Assembly (NCBI GenBank): GCA_913056235.1
Contig: CAJXMW010000001.1
Coordinates: 1-64,000, forward strand
Origin: an uncultured Fodinibius sp.
Lineage (GTDB): Bacteria; Bacteroidota; Rhodothermia; Balneolales; Balneolaceae
Direction: 5' to 3'
DNA: 64,000 nucleotides
How positions within the stretch are numbered: position 1 is the stretch's first letter; the number at the start of each line of letters is the position of its first letter. Under the pieces are notes generated by a model. It searched no databases. It saw nothing but the letters and a program-made list of their open reading frames with translations, and had not been told where the DNA came from. The translations under genes and the position numbers were made by a program. This document shows, in pieces, positions 8,496 to 17,512 of the stretch.

Positions 8496-9973
8496 CTTTC
8501 GACCAACTTATATCACTTTGCAAGCCGATTGACGTCTCGGGACCCGAGCCGAATACCATTGGTGCGCTTACGCAGGATTCCCGACAGGTGGAAGAAGGAT
8601 CGGTCTTCATCGCAATCAAAGGATTCCAGGTCGATGGACACACTTTTATTGACGACGCCATCGACAACGGTGCCTCGGTCATCATCTGCGAAGAAAGCTT
8701 CTATACCGATAAAGACGTCTGTGTGCTTGAAGTCACCGACACGCGATCGTTGGTTGGTCCCTTGGCACAAGCCTTTGAAGGGAACCCTGCCGATAAGATG
8801 AAGGTCATCGGCATCACCGGTACCAACGGCAAGACAACCGTTGCCACACTCACTTACCAAGCCCTGCAAAAACTGGGAGCGAAACCATCGCTGTTGGGCA
8901 CGGTGGCAAAACGGATTGGTGAAAAAGAGGTGGAAAGTCAGCTAACGACCTCCGATCCCATCGAGCTGGCCGCTGATATGGCCAAGATGGTCGAAGCGGG
9001 ATCGACACATCTGGTGATGGAAGTATCGTCACACGCACTTGACCAGAAACGAGTTGACGGTATCGATTTTGATGTGGCTGCATTTACGAATTTAAGCCAT
9101 GATCACCTGGACTACCACAACAATCTGAAATCCTATGCGGCCTCAAAGAAAATCCTTTTTGACAACCTGGATTCCCAGGCAACTGCAGTTATCAATGGGG
9201 ATGACAAGCAGGCCAACTTTATTGCGATGGACTGCCCGGCCAATATCATTGATTTCAGTTTCAAGAAAGCACTGGCGGCCGAATGCCAGGTACTCTCAAA
9301 TACCATCAATGGATTGGTACTGCGGATTGGCAAGACCATCATCGAAAGTCCACTGGTGGGTACCTTCAATGCCTATAACCTGTCCGAAGCATTTTTGATC
9401 TGCCGCGCGCTGGGTTACAAGGATAAAGAAATTGCTGATACTCTGGAATCCCTGCCGGGAGCCGCGGGTCGTCTCGAACGCATTGAAGGGTCGGGGCAGC
9501 ACGGCAATCCTATTGTCTTAGTCGATTACGCTCACACGCCGGATGCGTTGGAAAATGTAGCCTCTACCCTGGCTGATATCAAAGGGGAAAACCAGGAACT
9601 GCATATTGTCTTTGGATGCGGCGGTAATCGTGACAAGACCAAGCGTCCCAAGATGGCAAAGATTGCCGAAGAGTATGCAGATCGGATTACCGTCACCTCC
9701 GACAATCCGCGTGATGAAGAACCGGATGCTATTATTGATGATACGATGGAGGGCTTTAAAGATACTGAACCTGTAGAACGACTTACTGATCGCCGCAAAG
9801 CCATTGAAAAAGCTATTTACGACGGCAATCCCAACACCATGATTTTGATCGCCGGAAAAGGACATGAAACGTATCAGGAAATTGCAGGCGAACGCCACGA
9901 CTTCGATGACCGGCAAATAGCACGCGAGGCATTAGGTCACAGGAATGGTAATTCCAAAAACGAGGTGAGCTGA
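8492..9973 (+). CDS. murE: UDP-MurNAc-L-Ala-D-Glu:meso-diaminopimelate ligase
   Basis: ATP-dependent Mur ligase adding the third stem-peptide residue, 493 residues. It has the N-terminal substrate domain, then the P-loop GITGTNGKTTVA (about 107-118), the ligase core with TTSDPIEL and VMEVSSHALDQ, and a C-terminal domain with DNPR at 404-407. DNPR is the motif for meso-diaminopimelate, so the wall is predicted to be of the A1-gamma type. Translation starts at GTG 8492, overlapping the ftsI stop by 4 bases. No murF follows, although murF sits here in many other phyla. Confidence 0.95.
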   Translation: MTFDQLISLCKPIDVSGPEPNTIGALTQDSRQVEEGSVFIAIKGFQVDGHTFIDDAIDNGASVIICEESFYTDKDVCVLEVTDTRSLVGPLAQAFEGNPADKMKVIGITGTNGKTTVATLTYQALQKLGAKPSLLGTVAKRIGEKEVESQLTTSDPIELAADMAKMVEAGSTHLVMEVSSHALDQKRVDGIDFDVAAFTNLSHDHLDYHNNLKSYAASKKILFDNLDSQATAVINGDDKQANFIAMDCPANIIDFSFKKALAAECQVLSNTINGLVLRIGKTIIESPLVGTFNAYNLSEAFLICRALGYKDKEIADTLESLPGAAGRLERIEGSGQHGNPIVLVDYAHTPDALENVASTLADIKGENQELHIVFGCGGNRDKTKRPKMAKIAEEYADRITVTSDNPRDEEPDAIIDDTMEGFKDTEPVERLTDRRKAIEKAIYDGNPNTMILIAGKGHETYQEIAGERHDFDDRQIAREALGHRNGNSKNEVS

Positions 9974-11109
9974 TGCTATACGAACTCTTACATTGGCTTG
10001 AAGTTAATTACCAGCCGCCCGGTTTTGGTGCCTTTGAATTTATCACCACACGGGTAGCCGTAGCAGCGGCCATGGCCCTGTTTATCAGCATCATGATCGG
10101 CCGACGCATTATCGAATGGCTCGAAAAAATGCAGCTGCGCGAAGTCATTCGGGAAGATATCGGACTTGATACGCACCTTGGCAAAGCACATACGCCAACC
10201 ATGGGCGGCATCATCATTCTGCTTGCAGTACTCATCCCCGCCCTGTTATGGATGCGCATGGATAGCATCTATACGTGGATGATCATCCTCGTAACGTTGA
10301 TCCTGGGTATCGTCGGCTTTATAGATGACTACATTAAAGTGGTCAAACAAGACAAGACGGGGCTCAGTGGCAAACTCAAAGTTACAGGGCAAATTACGGT
10401 GGGATTGCTGCTTGGCATCACGCTATATTTCTGGCCGGACTTCCAGGATTTTAATACGCTCTCGACCGTACCATTTTTGAAGAATGTAAACATCGATTAC
10501 GCCTTCTTGGGCGAAGCACTGGGATGGGTCATCTACATCCCGATGGTGATTTTTGTGATTACTGCCGTGAGTAATGCCACCAACCTAACCGACGGACTTG
10601 ACGGTCTGGCGGCCGGCACCTGTGCTATCGCTGGACTCATTCTCGGTATTTTTGCCTATGTATCCGGCCGTACCGACTTCTCAGATTTTCTCAACATCAT
10701 ATACCTGCCCGGCGCTGGTGAGCTGACCATCTTCTGCGCATCCCTTGTAGGTGCCTGCATGGGCTTCCTTTGGTATAACACGCATCCGGCCTCGGTGTTT
10801 ATGGGTGACACCGGATCGCTGGCCCTCGGCGGCTCATTTGGAGCCATTGCACTGATGCTGCACAAGGAATTACTGCTCCCGATTATCTGCGGAATCTTCT
10901 TTGTAGAAACGCTTTCTGTGATTATTCAAACGACCTATTTCAAATATACCAAGCGAAAGTATGGGGAGGGTAAGCGCGTATTTCTGATGACGCCCATCCA
11001 CCATCACTTCGAGAAGAAAGGACTGCCCGAATCCAAGATCGTCGTTCGATTCTGGATTATCGCGGTACTCCTCGGAATTCTAAGCCTCTTAACCCTAAAA
11101 CTGCGATGA
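9973..11109 (+). CDS. mraY: Phospho-N-acetylmuramoyl-pentapeptide-transferase
   Basis: Integral membrane enzyme moving phospho-MurNAc-pentapeptide to undecaprenyl phosphate to make lipid I. The 378 residues hold about ten membrane helices. Signature cytoplasmic loops are present: GFIDDYIKV with the Asp pair, NATNLTDGLDGLAAG, VFMGDTGSLALGG, and MTPIHHHFE near the C-terminus. The start ATG shares one base with the murE TGA (TGATG) and the end overlaps murD by 4 bases, as expected in a tightly coupled operon. Confidence 0.97.
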   Translation: MLYELLHWLEVNYQPPGFGAFEFITTRVAVAAAMALFISIMIGRRIIEWLEKMQLREVIREDIGLDTHLGKAHTPTMGGIIILLAVLIPALLWMRMDSIYTWMIILVTLILGIVGFIDDYIKVVKQDKTGLSGKLKVTGQITVGLLLGITLYFWPDFQDFNTLSTVPFLKNVNIDYAFLGEALGWVIYIPMVIFVITAVSNATNLTDGLDGLAAGTCAIAGLILGIFAYVSGRTDFSDFLNIIYLPGAGELTIFCASLVGACMGFLWYNTHPASVFMGDTGSLALGGSFGAIALMLHKELLLPIICGIFFVETLSVIIQTTYFKYTKRKYGEGKRVFLMTPIHHHFEKKGLPESKIVVRFWIIAVLLGILSLLTLKLR

Positions 11110-12473
11110 GAGAAGTACAAAATAAACATATCGTCGTAGTTGGAGCCGCCCGCAGCGGGCTGGCCGTGGCTTCGTTGCTGAAGCGAAAAGGGGCGCGTGT
11201 GTTTGTGACGGATAACAGTGCTATTGCTAATCCGGTAAAAACAACACTGCAGGATCTGGGCATCCCATTCGAGGAAAACGGCCACACCGAAAAGGCTCGT
11301 GGCGCATATTTTGTGGCGCTCAGTCCGGGCGTGCCTACAGAGGCTCCGCTGGTTCAGGAATATCTTGAGGCCAACAAAGAAGTTTTCTCAGAAATTGAGA
11401 TTGCAAGCTGGTTCAACAAAAGTCCCATAGTAGCCGTGACCGGCAGCAACGGCAAAACCACAGTCACCAGCTGGCTGGATCACACGTGGAGCAAAGCCAG
11501 CCGCGATCACGTTACCGGCGGCAATATTGGACATGCGTTTTCTGATCAGGTAGAGCAGACCGGTAAGAATAAAGAAGCCATTTTAGAAGTCAGCAGCTTC
11601 CACCTGGATCATATTGATACGTTTCATCCGCATATCAGTCTACTGCTGAATGTGACGCCGGATCACCTGGATCGATACCAAAACGATTTTGATAAATATG
11701 CGGCCTCGAAATTTCGCATTACCGAGAATCAAACAAGCAACGACTGGTTCATCTACAACTATGATGACCCCAAGACGGCTGAGCATGTAGCATCGCTTAA
11801 AAAAAAAGCCGATGCCCCAAAACTGTTGGCGTTCTCCAATCAGCGAGAACTAAACGAAGTCGACGGGGCATTTGTGCGAAACGAGAATATAATCTTGAAG
11901 TTTAACCGAGAAGAAGAGGTTCTGATGCCGATTAGCGAAGTAAATATTTCTGGGAAGCATAACCTGAATAACGGTCTGGCCACCGCGTTGGCGGCCCGCG
12001 CTTCCGAAATCAAAAGTGATGTCATTCGCGAAAGCCTGCGCACCTTTGAAGGCGTGGAGCACCGCTTGGAACAGGTGCGTGAAGTTGATGGCGTCAAATA
12101 CGTCAACGACAGCAAGGCTACGAACATCAACGCTGTGTGGTACGCACTCGACAGCTTTGACGTACCGCTGACCCTGATTCTCGGGGGCCGCGACAAAGGA
12201 AATGATTATTCGGAGCTGGCAGAACTCATCCGAAAGAAAGTGCACACAATTATCGCGATCGGCGAAGCCAAGCCACTTATCGAAGAGCAGCTAAAATCGG
12301 TGGTCCCTCATCTTGAAACCGCCAAGACAATGAACGATGCCGTCCGCCAGGCCAAGGAAGGAGCCAAACGTGGCGAAGCGGTATTACTGAGCCCGGCCTG
12401 CTCTTCTTTCGACATGTACGAAAATTATGAACACCGAGGCAACGAATTCAAAAAAGCAGTAAACAGACTTTAA
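11106..12473 (+). CDS. murD: UDP-N-acetylmuramoylalanine--D-glutamate ligase
   Basis: Mur ligase adding D-glutamate, 455 residues. An N-terminal Rossmann-like domain (VVVGAARSGLAVASLL) precedes the P-loop VTGSNGKTTVTSW (about 115-127). The central blocks NVTPDHLDRY and GKHNLNNGLATALAA and the C-terminal YVNDSKATNINA and LILGGRDKG match the family. It overlaps mraY by the usual ATGA. It is followed by a 76-base gap with a palindromic repeat before ftsW, the first break in the otherwise overlapping run. Confidence 0.96.
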   Translation: MREVQNKHIVVVGAARSGLAVASLLKRKGARVFVTDNSAIANPVKTTLQDLGIPFEENGHTEKARGAYFVALSPGVPTEAPLVQEYLEANKEVFSEIEIASWFNKSPIVAVTGSNGKTTVTSWLDHTWSKASRDHVTGGNIGHAFSDQVEQTGKNKEAILEVSSFHLDHIDTFHPHISLLLNVTPDHLDRYQNDFDKYAASKFRITENQTSNDWFIYNYDDPKTAEHVASLKKKADAPKLLAFSNQRELNEVDGAFVRNENIILKFNREEEVLMPISEVNISGKHNLNNGLATALAARASEIKSDVIRESLRTFEGVEHRLEQVREVDGVKYVNDSKATNINAVWYALDSFDVPLTLILGGRDKGNDYSELAELIRKKVHTIIAIGEAKPLIEEQLKSVVPHLETAKTMNDAVRQAKEGAKRGEAVLLSPACSSFDMYENYEHRGNEFKKAVNRL

Positions 12474-12480
12474 GTAATCA

Positions 12481-12540
12481 GCTTTCAGTTTTCAGCTGTC
12501 GGTAATCACAACTGATAGCTGAAAGCTGAAGACTGAAAGC
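12481..12540. repeat. Palindromic intergenic repeat between murD and ftsW
   Basis: Arms of 17 bases (12481-12497 and 12524-12540) are inverted with one mismatch; the arm reads GCTTTCAGTTTTCAGCT. The inner part repeats CAGCT/AGCTG units. It has no poly-T tail and lies inside the operon, so it looks like a dispersed palindrome that may fold in the mRNA, not a terminator. Confidence 0.75.
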
Positions 12541-12549
12541 CAAGAATTT

Positions 12550-13740
12550 ATGTTATACACAACGCCAAATAAAAATATTTCGTCGATCATGGGCACCAGC
12601 CCAGACGATATTGATACACCGAAGCAGGGCAGCGATCGCGTGCTCCTAGTATCGGTGATCATCCTGATGATATTCGGGATCCTGGCCGTGTATTCTGCTA
12701 TTGCTTACTTTGCAGAAATCAAACAGACTACGGCCTGGAGCCTTGTTACCGGGCATATCGTGAAGCTGGGCATTGCCTTCCTGGGCATGCTGATTGCCTC
12801 CAAGATCGACTACCATCTGCTGGCCAAGTTCAGCAAAATTGGTCTTATCGCAAGCTGGTTACTACTGATCGCCGTGTTGTTATTTGGGAATGAAGTATTT
12901 GGCGCCCAACGATCCATTAACATTGGCGGATTTTCCTTCCAGCCGGCCCCCTTTGCTTCACTGGCGCTTCTAATTCACATTTCAGTGCTCTTGGCCAACA
13001 AGCAGGACTATATCAAAGATTTCAAGCGTACCTTCCTGCCGATCATGTTCTGGGTGGTTATCACCTGTGCACTCATTGGGGTGGAAGACTTTAGTAGCGC
13101 CGCTGTATTGATGGGCCTGTCGCTGCTGGTCATGTTTGTGGGTCGCATCAGCATGATACAACTGGGCACGCTCGTGATCATCGGGCTGCTGGGAGCCACT
13201 GTTTTGATCTGGCAATCGCCCGAGCGCCAGAGCCGCATTGACCAATACATAAGCCAGGTAGTCGATATCAATAGCGAAGAGTTTAACACTACCGAAGGTT
13301 ACCAGGCACAACAGGCGCATATCGCCATTGCCCAGGGCGAAATATTTGGCGTAGGGATGGGTAAGAGCACCCAGCGTGACTTTCTTCCGGCTCCCTATAA
13401 CGACTTTATTTTTGCAATCATCGCCGAAGAATATGGGCTACTGGGCTCCGTATCGCTCATTGTTCTGTTCTCGGTGATCTTGTTTCGCGGCATTGCCAAA
13501 ATCGCCAAAAATGCGCCCGATACACTGGGCATGCTGATGGCCGTCGGATGCACGCTCACGGTCGTACTTTATGGATTTATCAATGCGGGAGTAGCCAGCG
13601 GGCTGCTGCCGGTAACGGGTCTGCCAATGCCCTTTGTGAGCTACGGCGGAACCAACATTATGTTTGCCGGGCTGATGATCGGCATCCTTATGAATATCTC
13701 GAAGCATAACACAAATAAGCGAGCAGTATTTTATGCGTAG
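12550..13740 (+). CDS. ftsW: Septal peptidoglycan polymerase FtsW
   Basis: SEDS-family glycosyltransferase of the divisome, 396 residues with about ten membrane helices. It shows a FSFQPAPFA segment in the middle, the large periplasmic loop carrying GVGMGKSTQRDFLPAPYNDF with IIAEEYGLLGS, and GLPMPFVSYGGTNIM near the end, all typical of FtsW/RodA. Its position between murD and murG indicates FtsW over RodA. The ATG at 12550 gives a polar N-terminal extension of about 30 residues; a second in-frame ATG (in SSIMGTSP) is an alternative. The gene overlaps murG by 8 bases. Confidence 0.95.
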   Translation: MLYTTPNKNISSIMGTSPDDIDTPKQGSDRVLLVSVIILMIFGILAVYSAIAYFAEIKQTTAWSLVTGHIVKLGIAFLGMLIASKIDYHLLAKFSKIGLIASWLLLIAVLLFGNEVFGAQRSINIGGFSFQPAPFASLALLIHISVLLANKQDYIKDFKRTFLPIMFWVVITCALIGVEDFSSAAVLMGLSLLVMFVGRISMIQLGTLVIIGLLGATVLIWQSPERQSRIDQYISQVVDINSEEFNTTEGYQAQQAHIAIAQGEIFGVGMGKSTQRDFLPAPYNDFIFAIIAEEYGLLGSVSLIVLFSVILFRGIAKIAKNAPDTLGMLMAVGCTLTVVLYGFINAGVASGLLPVTGLPMPFVSYGGTNIMFAGLMIGILMNISKHNTNKRAVFYA

Positions 13741-14893
13741 CGCCGCAACGAACATATCATCACAGGACGGTCCAGACGCCGCTGCTATGGGCACAAAAAT
13801 AAAAGTGCTCATAGCAGCCGGGGGGACCGGCGGTCATGTGTACCCGGCCATCGCTATTGCCGATGCGCTGCGGGAGCAGTATGACAACCTTGATATCCTG
13901 TTTGTGGGCACTAAAAACCACATGGAGTGGGAGACCGTCTCCAAATCGGGCTACGACATCACCAGCATCTGGATCAGCGGCTTTCACCGGCGGCTGACAC
14001 TGAAAAATCTGCTATTCCCGGTAAAGCTGGTCACGAGCCTGGTACAAAGCCTGTCGATCATCAATCGCTTTACGCCCGATGTCGTGATTTCATGCGGCGG
14101 CTATGTAGCGGGTCCCGTTGGGTGGGTGGCAACCAAAAAAGGCGTGCCGCTAGTAATACAGGAGCAAAACAGCTATCCCGGCGTCACCAACCGGATTCTG
14201 GGGCGTAGTGCGAAAAAGATTTTTACCGCCTTCAAAGATGCGGATCACTACTTCCCCATTGGCAGTACAAAGGTGGCCGGAAACCCGACGCGAAAGTCGC
14301 TGACACAAGCAGATGAGCAAGAAGCATATAAGACATTTGAATTTGAAAACGACAAACGCACACTACTTGTGCTGGGTGGCAGCGGCGGAGCACGCAGCAT
14401 CAATGAAGCGATGCAAGAGCATATTGGAACGCTGCATGATGAGCTCGGTCTACAGATCATCTGGCAGTGCGGCAAACGATACTATGACCAGCTGCGCCGT
14501 GATGTCAACGTAAGTGAATACAAAAATTTGAGACTCAAAGATTTCATCCACGATATGCCGGCCGCTTACGCCATAGCCGATTTGGTGATCAGCCGCGCCG
14601 GGGCCCTCTCCTGTTCGGAACTGGCCCTTACCGGCAAACCGAGCATCCTGGTGCCATCGCCCAATGTAGCCGGCGACCACCAGACTAAAAATGCCGAATC
14701 AATGGTGGAGGAAGGTGCTGCGAAGCTGGCGGCGGATGACAACCTGAACAACACCTTGGTTAACTTGGTAAAACAAGTTATCTCCAACGAACAACAACTG
14801 GCTGAGATGAGTAAGGCGGCCAAAGAACTAGCAAGACCTGATGCAGCAACAACAATCGCAAAAGAGGTGTTAGAACTGGCAACAAAAGATTGA
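13733..14893 (+). CDS. murG: Lipid II-forming N-acetylglucosaminyltransferase MurG
   Basis: Membrane-associated GT-B glycosyltransferase converting lipid I to lipid II. The 386 residues include the N-terminal glycine loop AAGGTGGHVYPAIAIA (about residue 27 on), the second glycine loop VLGGSGGARSIN, and the C-terminal ISRAGALSCSELALTGKPSILVP and GDHQTKNA nucleotide-sugar motifs. The ATG at 13733 lies inside ftsW and adds about 18 polar residues before MGTKIKVLIA. The internal ATG there could be the true start. Confidence 0.96.
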   Translation: MRSAATNISSQDGPDAAAMGTKIKVLIAAGGTGGHVYPAIAIADALREQYDNLDILFVGTKNHMEWETVSKSGYDITSIWISGFHRRLTLKNLLFPVKLVTSLVQSLSIINRFTPDVVISCGGYVAGPVGWVATKKGVPLVIQEQNSYPGVTNRILGRSAKKIFTAFKDADHYFPIGSTKVAGNPTRKSLTQADEQEAYKTFEFENDKRTLLVLGGSGGARSINEAMQEHIGTLHDELGLQIIWQCGKRYYDQLRRDVNVSEYKNLRLKDFIHDMPAAYAIADLVISRAGALSCSELALTGKPSILVPSPNVAGDHQTKNAESMVEEGAAKLAADDNLNNTLVNLVKQVISNEQQLAEMSKAAKELARPDAATTIAKEVLELATKD

Positions 14894-14911
14894 ATGAATT
14901 AAAAATTAACA

Positions 14912-14980
14912 TGTCATGCTGAAGTTGTTTCAGCATCAATATACAGATGTTGAAGATCCTGAAATGAGTTCAGGATGACA
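14912..14980. repeat. REP-like element, full copy 1 (murG-murC gap)
   Basis: Framed by TGTCAT and ATGACA. It holds two small stem-loops: GCTGAAGTTGTTTCAGC on the left and ATCCTGAAATGAGTTCAGGAT on the right. The same layout recurs at 16485, 17411 and 58588, with half copies at 36441 and 54564. Confidence 0.85.
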
Positions 14981-15002
14981 TTGTAAATGACAAAAGAACG
15001 CA

Positions 15003-16427
15003 ATGAGTAAGCAAATACAAACACAGCCCATATTTGGACGAACCCGCCACATCCACATGGTAGGTATTGGCGGGATTGGTATGAGCGGAATGGCGGAGAT
15101 TCTGTTGCAAAAAGGATATACCATCACGGGCTCAGATGCCAACATGGGCGAAACTATCGAGCGCCTGCAAAAGCTCGGTGCTAAAATTTCTATTGGCCAT
15201 GATGAGGCCAATATCGAAAGCGCTGATGTAGTCGTCTATACCAGTGCCGTACAAGCCGAAGAAAATATTGAAACAAAGACCGCACTCGAAAAAGGCATTC
15301 CCGTCATCAAACGTGCCGAAATGCTGGCCGAGCTGATGCGCATGAAGTACGGCGTGGGCGTTGCCGGTACCCACGGCAAGACTACAACCACAACGATGAT
15401 CGGCCATGTTATTCAGGACGGTAGCTTTGATCCCACAATTATGGTGGGCGGAAAGGTACACAGTTTTTCCAAGACCAATGCCGTAGTCGGCAAAGGCGAT
15501 ATCATCGTGGTCGAAGCCGATGAGTTTGACCGAACATTTTTGCGGCTGACGCCTTCGCTCGGCGTGATTACGAATATTGAAGCTGAGCATCTGGACATCT
15601 ATGACAACCTTGCTGATGTCAAAGATGCGTTTATCGAATTTGCCAACAAGGTGCCCTTTTACGGGGCCGTGGCGCTCTGCCTGGATGATCCCAATGTACG
15701 GAGCATCATCCCGTCCATTGAACGTCGCACGATCACATATGGACTGACGCCACAGGCACAGGTCCGCGCCGTTGATATTAATGTGGATCACTTTATGAGC
15801 ACATTTACAGTGATCAACGAGGGCGAAAAACTGGGTGAAATCAATCTGAATGGACCCGGTGAGCATAACGTAAAAAATGCGTTGGCAGCCGTGGCGGTAG
15901 GATTGGAATTGGATATTGATTTTGAGTACATAAAGTCTGGACTTGAGCGATTTGAAGGTGTGTTCCGGCGCTTCCAGCTCAAGGCTGAGAAAGACAATGT
16001 GATGGTTATTGATGACTATGCGCATCATCCCACAGAAGTACAGGCCACGCTAAATGCAGCCCGTAAAGGATGGAAAGATCGTCGTATCGTAGCTGTTTTT
16101 CAGCCACACCTGTTTTCTCGGACACAGGAGCTATATAAGGAGTTTGGAACCTCATTTTTTGATGCGGAGGTCTGCGTGATTACGGATGTGTATCCATCGC
16201 GCGAAGAACCTATTGAAGGCGTGACAGGCAAACTGATCGCCGATGTGGCCAAAGAATACGGCCACCGCAAAGTCCACTATGTGGAAGACAAGGCTGAGCT
16301 GCCGCGACAACTGAAAGAAATTGTGGAGCCCGGTGATGTCGTCATCACTATGGGCGCCGGCGACATTTATAAATATGGCGAACAGTTCGTAGAAGCGCTG
16401 GAAGCCGGAATCTCGAAATTGAAATGA
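15003..16427 (+). CDS. murC: UDP-N-acetylmuramate--L-alanine ligase
   Basis: First Mur ligase of the pathway, 474 residues. The N-terminus RHIHMVGIGGIGMSGMAEIL is the UDP-MurNAc-binding Rossmann loop. The P-loop is GVAGTHGKTTTTTMIG (about 117-132). EADEFDRTFL, NIEAEHLDIYD and GEHNVKNALAA follow, and the C-terminal domain has DDYAHHPTEV and FQPHLFSRT. It lies between two REP-like elements and may be transcribed with the rest of the cluster. No ddl fusion and no murB are present downstream, unlike in some other phyla. Confidence 0.97.
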   Translation: MSKQIQTQPIFGRTRHIHMVGIGGIGMSGMAEILLQKGYTITGSDANMGETIERLQKLGAKISIGHDEANIESADVVVYTSAVQAEENIETKTALEKGIPVIKRAEMLAELMRMKYGVGVAGTHGKTTTTTMIGHVIQDGSFDPTIMVGGKVHSFSKTNAVVGKGDIIVVEADEFDRTFLRLTPSLGVITNIEAEHLDIYDNLADVKDAFIEFANKVPFYGAVALCLDDPNVRSIIPSIERRTITYGLTPQAQVRAVDINVDHFMSTFTVINEGEKLGEINLNGPGEHNVKNALAAVAVGLELDIDFEYIKSGLERFEGVFRRFQLKAEKDNVMVIDDYAHHPTEVQATLNAARKGWKDRRIVAVFQPHLFSRTQELYKEFGTSFFDAEVCVITDVYPSREEPIEGVTGKLIADVAKEYGHRKVHYVEDKAELPRQLKEIVEPGDVVITMGAGDIYKYGEQFVEALEAGISKLK

Positions 16428-16484
16428 TAAAAAAGACAACTAGCAATTAATGACCAAAGACATTCAATAATAAATCACCTACGG

Positions 16485-16547
16485 TGTCATGCTGAATTTA
16501 TTTCAGTCTCAGTCAGCAATGGATCCTGAAGCAAGTTCAGGATGACA
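16485..16547. repeat. REP-like element, full copy 2 (murC-ftsQ gap)
   Basis: TGTCATGCTGAATTTATTTCAG on the left and GATCCTGAAGCAAGTTCAGG before ATGACA on the right. It is the same two-hairpin layout as copy 1, in the same orientation, with a shorter middle. Confidence 0.85.
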
Positions 16548-16594
16548 CGAGGCTTAGGTCAGAACGTAGTCGTTTTAGCAAGTAATCTTATTAA

Positions 16595-17341
16595 ATGACG
16601 AATAACGAATCACATAGCGGACCCCAAAAGAGCACAAATCCACTGCCGTGGATTGGCGGGGCGATCCTTGTGCTGGGACTAGCAGTACTGGCAGGACTCT
16701 ACTGGAGCTCGACGATGACCGTGCAGCAGGTTCGTTTTTCTGGCAATCACTTTGTGTCAATATCAGAGCTCCAGAAAATAAATGTGCCAACAGGCATGCA
16801 TCCCGACAGTATGGATTTTGGCAAGATTATGAACCGCTTTGAGCAGATTAACTATGTCAAACAAGCTGACATAAGCGTAGATCCCAGCGGGGGCTTGATG
16901 ATTAATATTACCGAACGACAGCCTATAGCCCTCCTGGCTGATGGCAACAAGAAAATTTATGTGGACCGCCACGGCGTGCGGTTGCCGCTTATACTCGGTA
17001 AAAACGTAGACGTGCCGATTTTGTACGGCTTCCGTGCTTCGCCGTTGCGTGATACGCTGAACAGTGATGCGTTCAAGAAAGTATCAGATTTTTTGATGAC
17101 GGCACAGAGCAAGAACGTAAGTAATGCGACCATCAGCGAGGTAGCCTGGACACAAAAAGAAGGCGTGGTTGCACTGACCAATCAAAACGGAGTAAAACTG
17201 GTTTTCGGCAAAGGTGATTTTGCCACACGGCTCCGCAACTGGGAAGCATTTTATGGCGAAGTCGTCAAACAAAAAGGAATTGAAGCGATGCGTTCTATTG
17301 ACCTGCGTTTTGAAGGTCAGATTGTAACACGAGAAAAATGA
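16595..17341 (+). CDS. ftsQ: Cell division protein FtsQ
   Basis: Bitopic divisome protein of 248 residues. A short cytoplasmic tail is followed by a membrane helix (about 18-37), then a POTRA-like domain (VQQVRFSGNHFVSISELQKI, from about 43) and a beta domain with the block ITERQPIALL and VDRHGVRLPL. These match FtsQ/DivIB. It sits between murC and ftsA in the conserved order and would link FtsL/FtsB to the early divisome. REP-like elements lie on both sides, so it may be read from the main operon transcript only through these spacers. Confidence 0.9.
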   Translation: MTNNESHSGPQKSTNPLPWIGGAILVLGLAVLAGLYWSSTMTVQQVRFSGNHFVSISELQKINVPTGMHPDSMDFGKIMNRFEQINYVKQADISVDPSGGLMINITERQPIALLADGNKKIYVDRHGVRLPLILGKNVDVPILYGFRASPLRDTLNSDAFKKVSDFLMTAQSKNVSNATISEVAWTQKEGVVALTNQNGVKLVFGKGDFATRLRNWEAFYGEVVKQKGIEAMRSIDLRFEGQIVTREK

Positions 17342-17410
17342 ATCAGAACTTGACGGCACGGGCGGACGCTCGCGTCATTTAACAGAATTTTTAACTCGAA
17401 AAAGCTTTTG

Positions 17411-17473
17411 TGTCATGCTGAATTCATTTTAGCATCTGTAAGCGATAGATCCTGAAACAAGTTCAGGATGACA
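17411..17473. repeat. REP-like element, full copy 3 (ftsQ-ftsA gap)
   Basis: TGTCATGCTGAATTCATTTTAGC on the left arm, then GATCCTGAAACAAGTTCAGG and ATGACA on the right. The third consecutive copy in the murG-ftsA part of the cluster. Confidence 0.85.
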
Positions 17474-17512
17474 TATTGATTATATAAATCACAACAGTAC
17501 GTGGATAACATT

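Noticed and set aside
15132-16028. 298-codon minus-strand open frame opposite murC
   Set aside because: Antisense to intact murC motifs; no SD and no recognisable domain.
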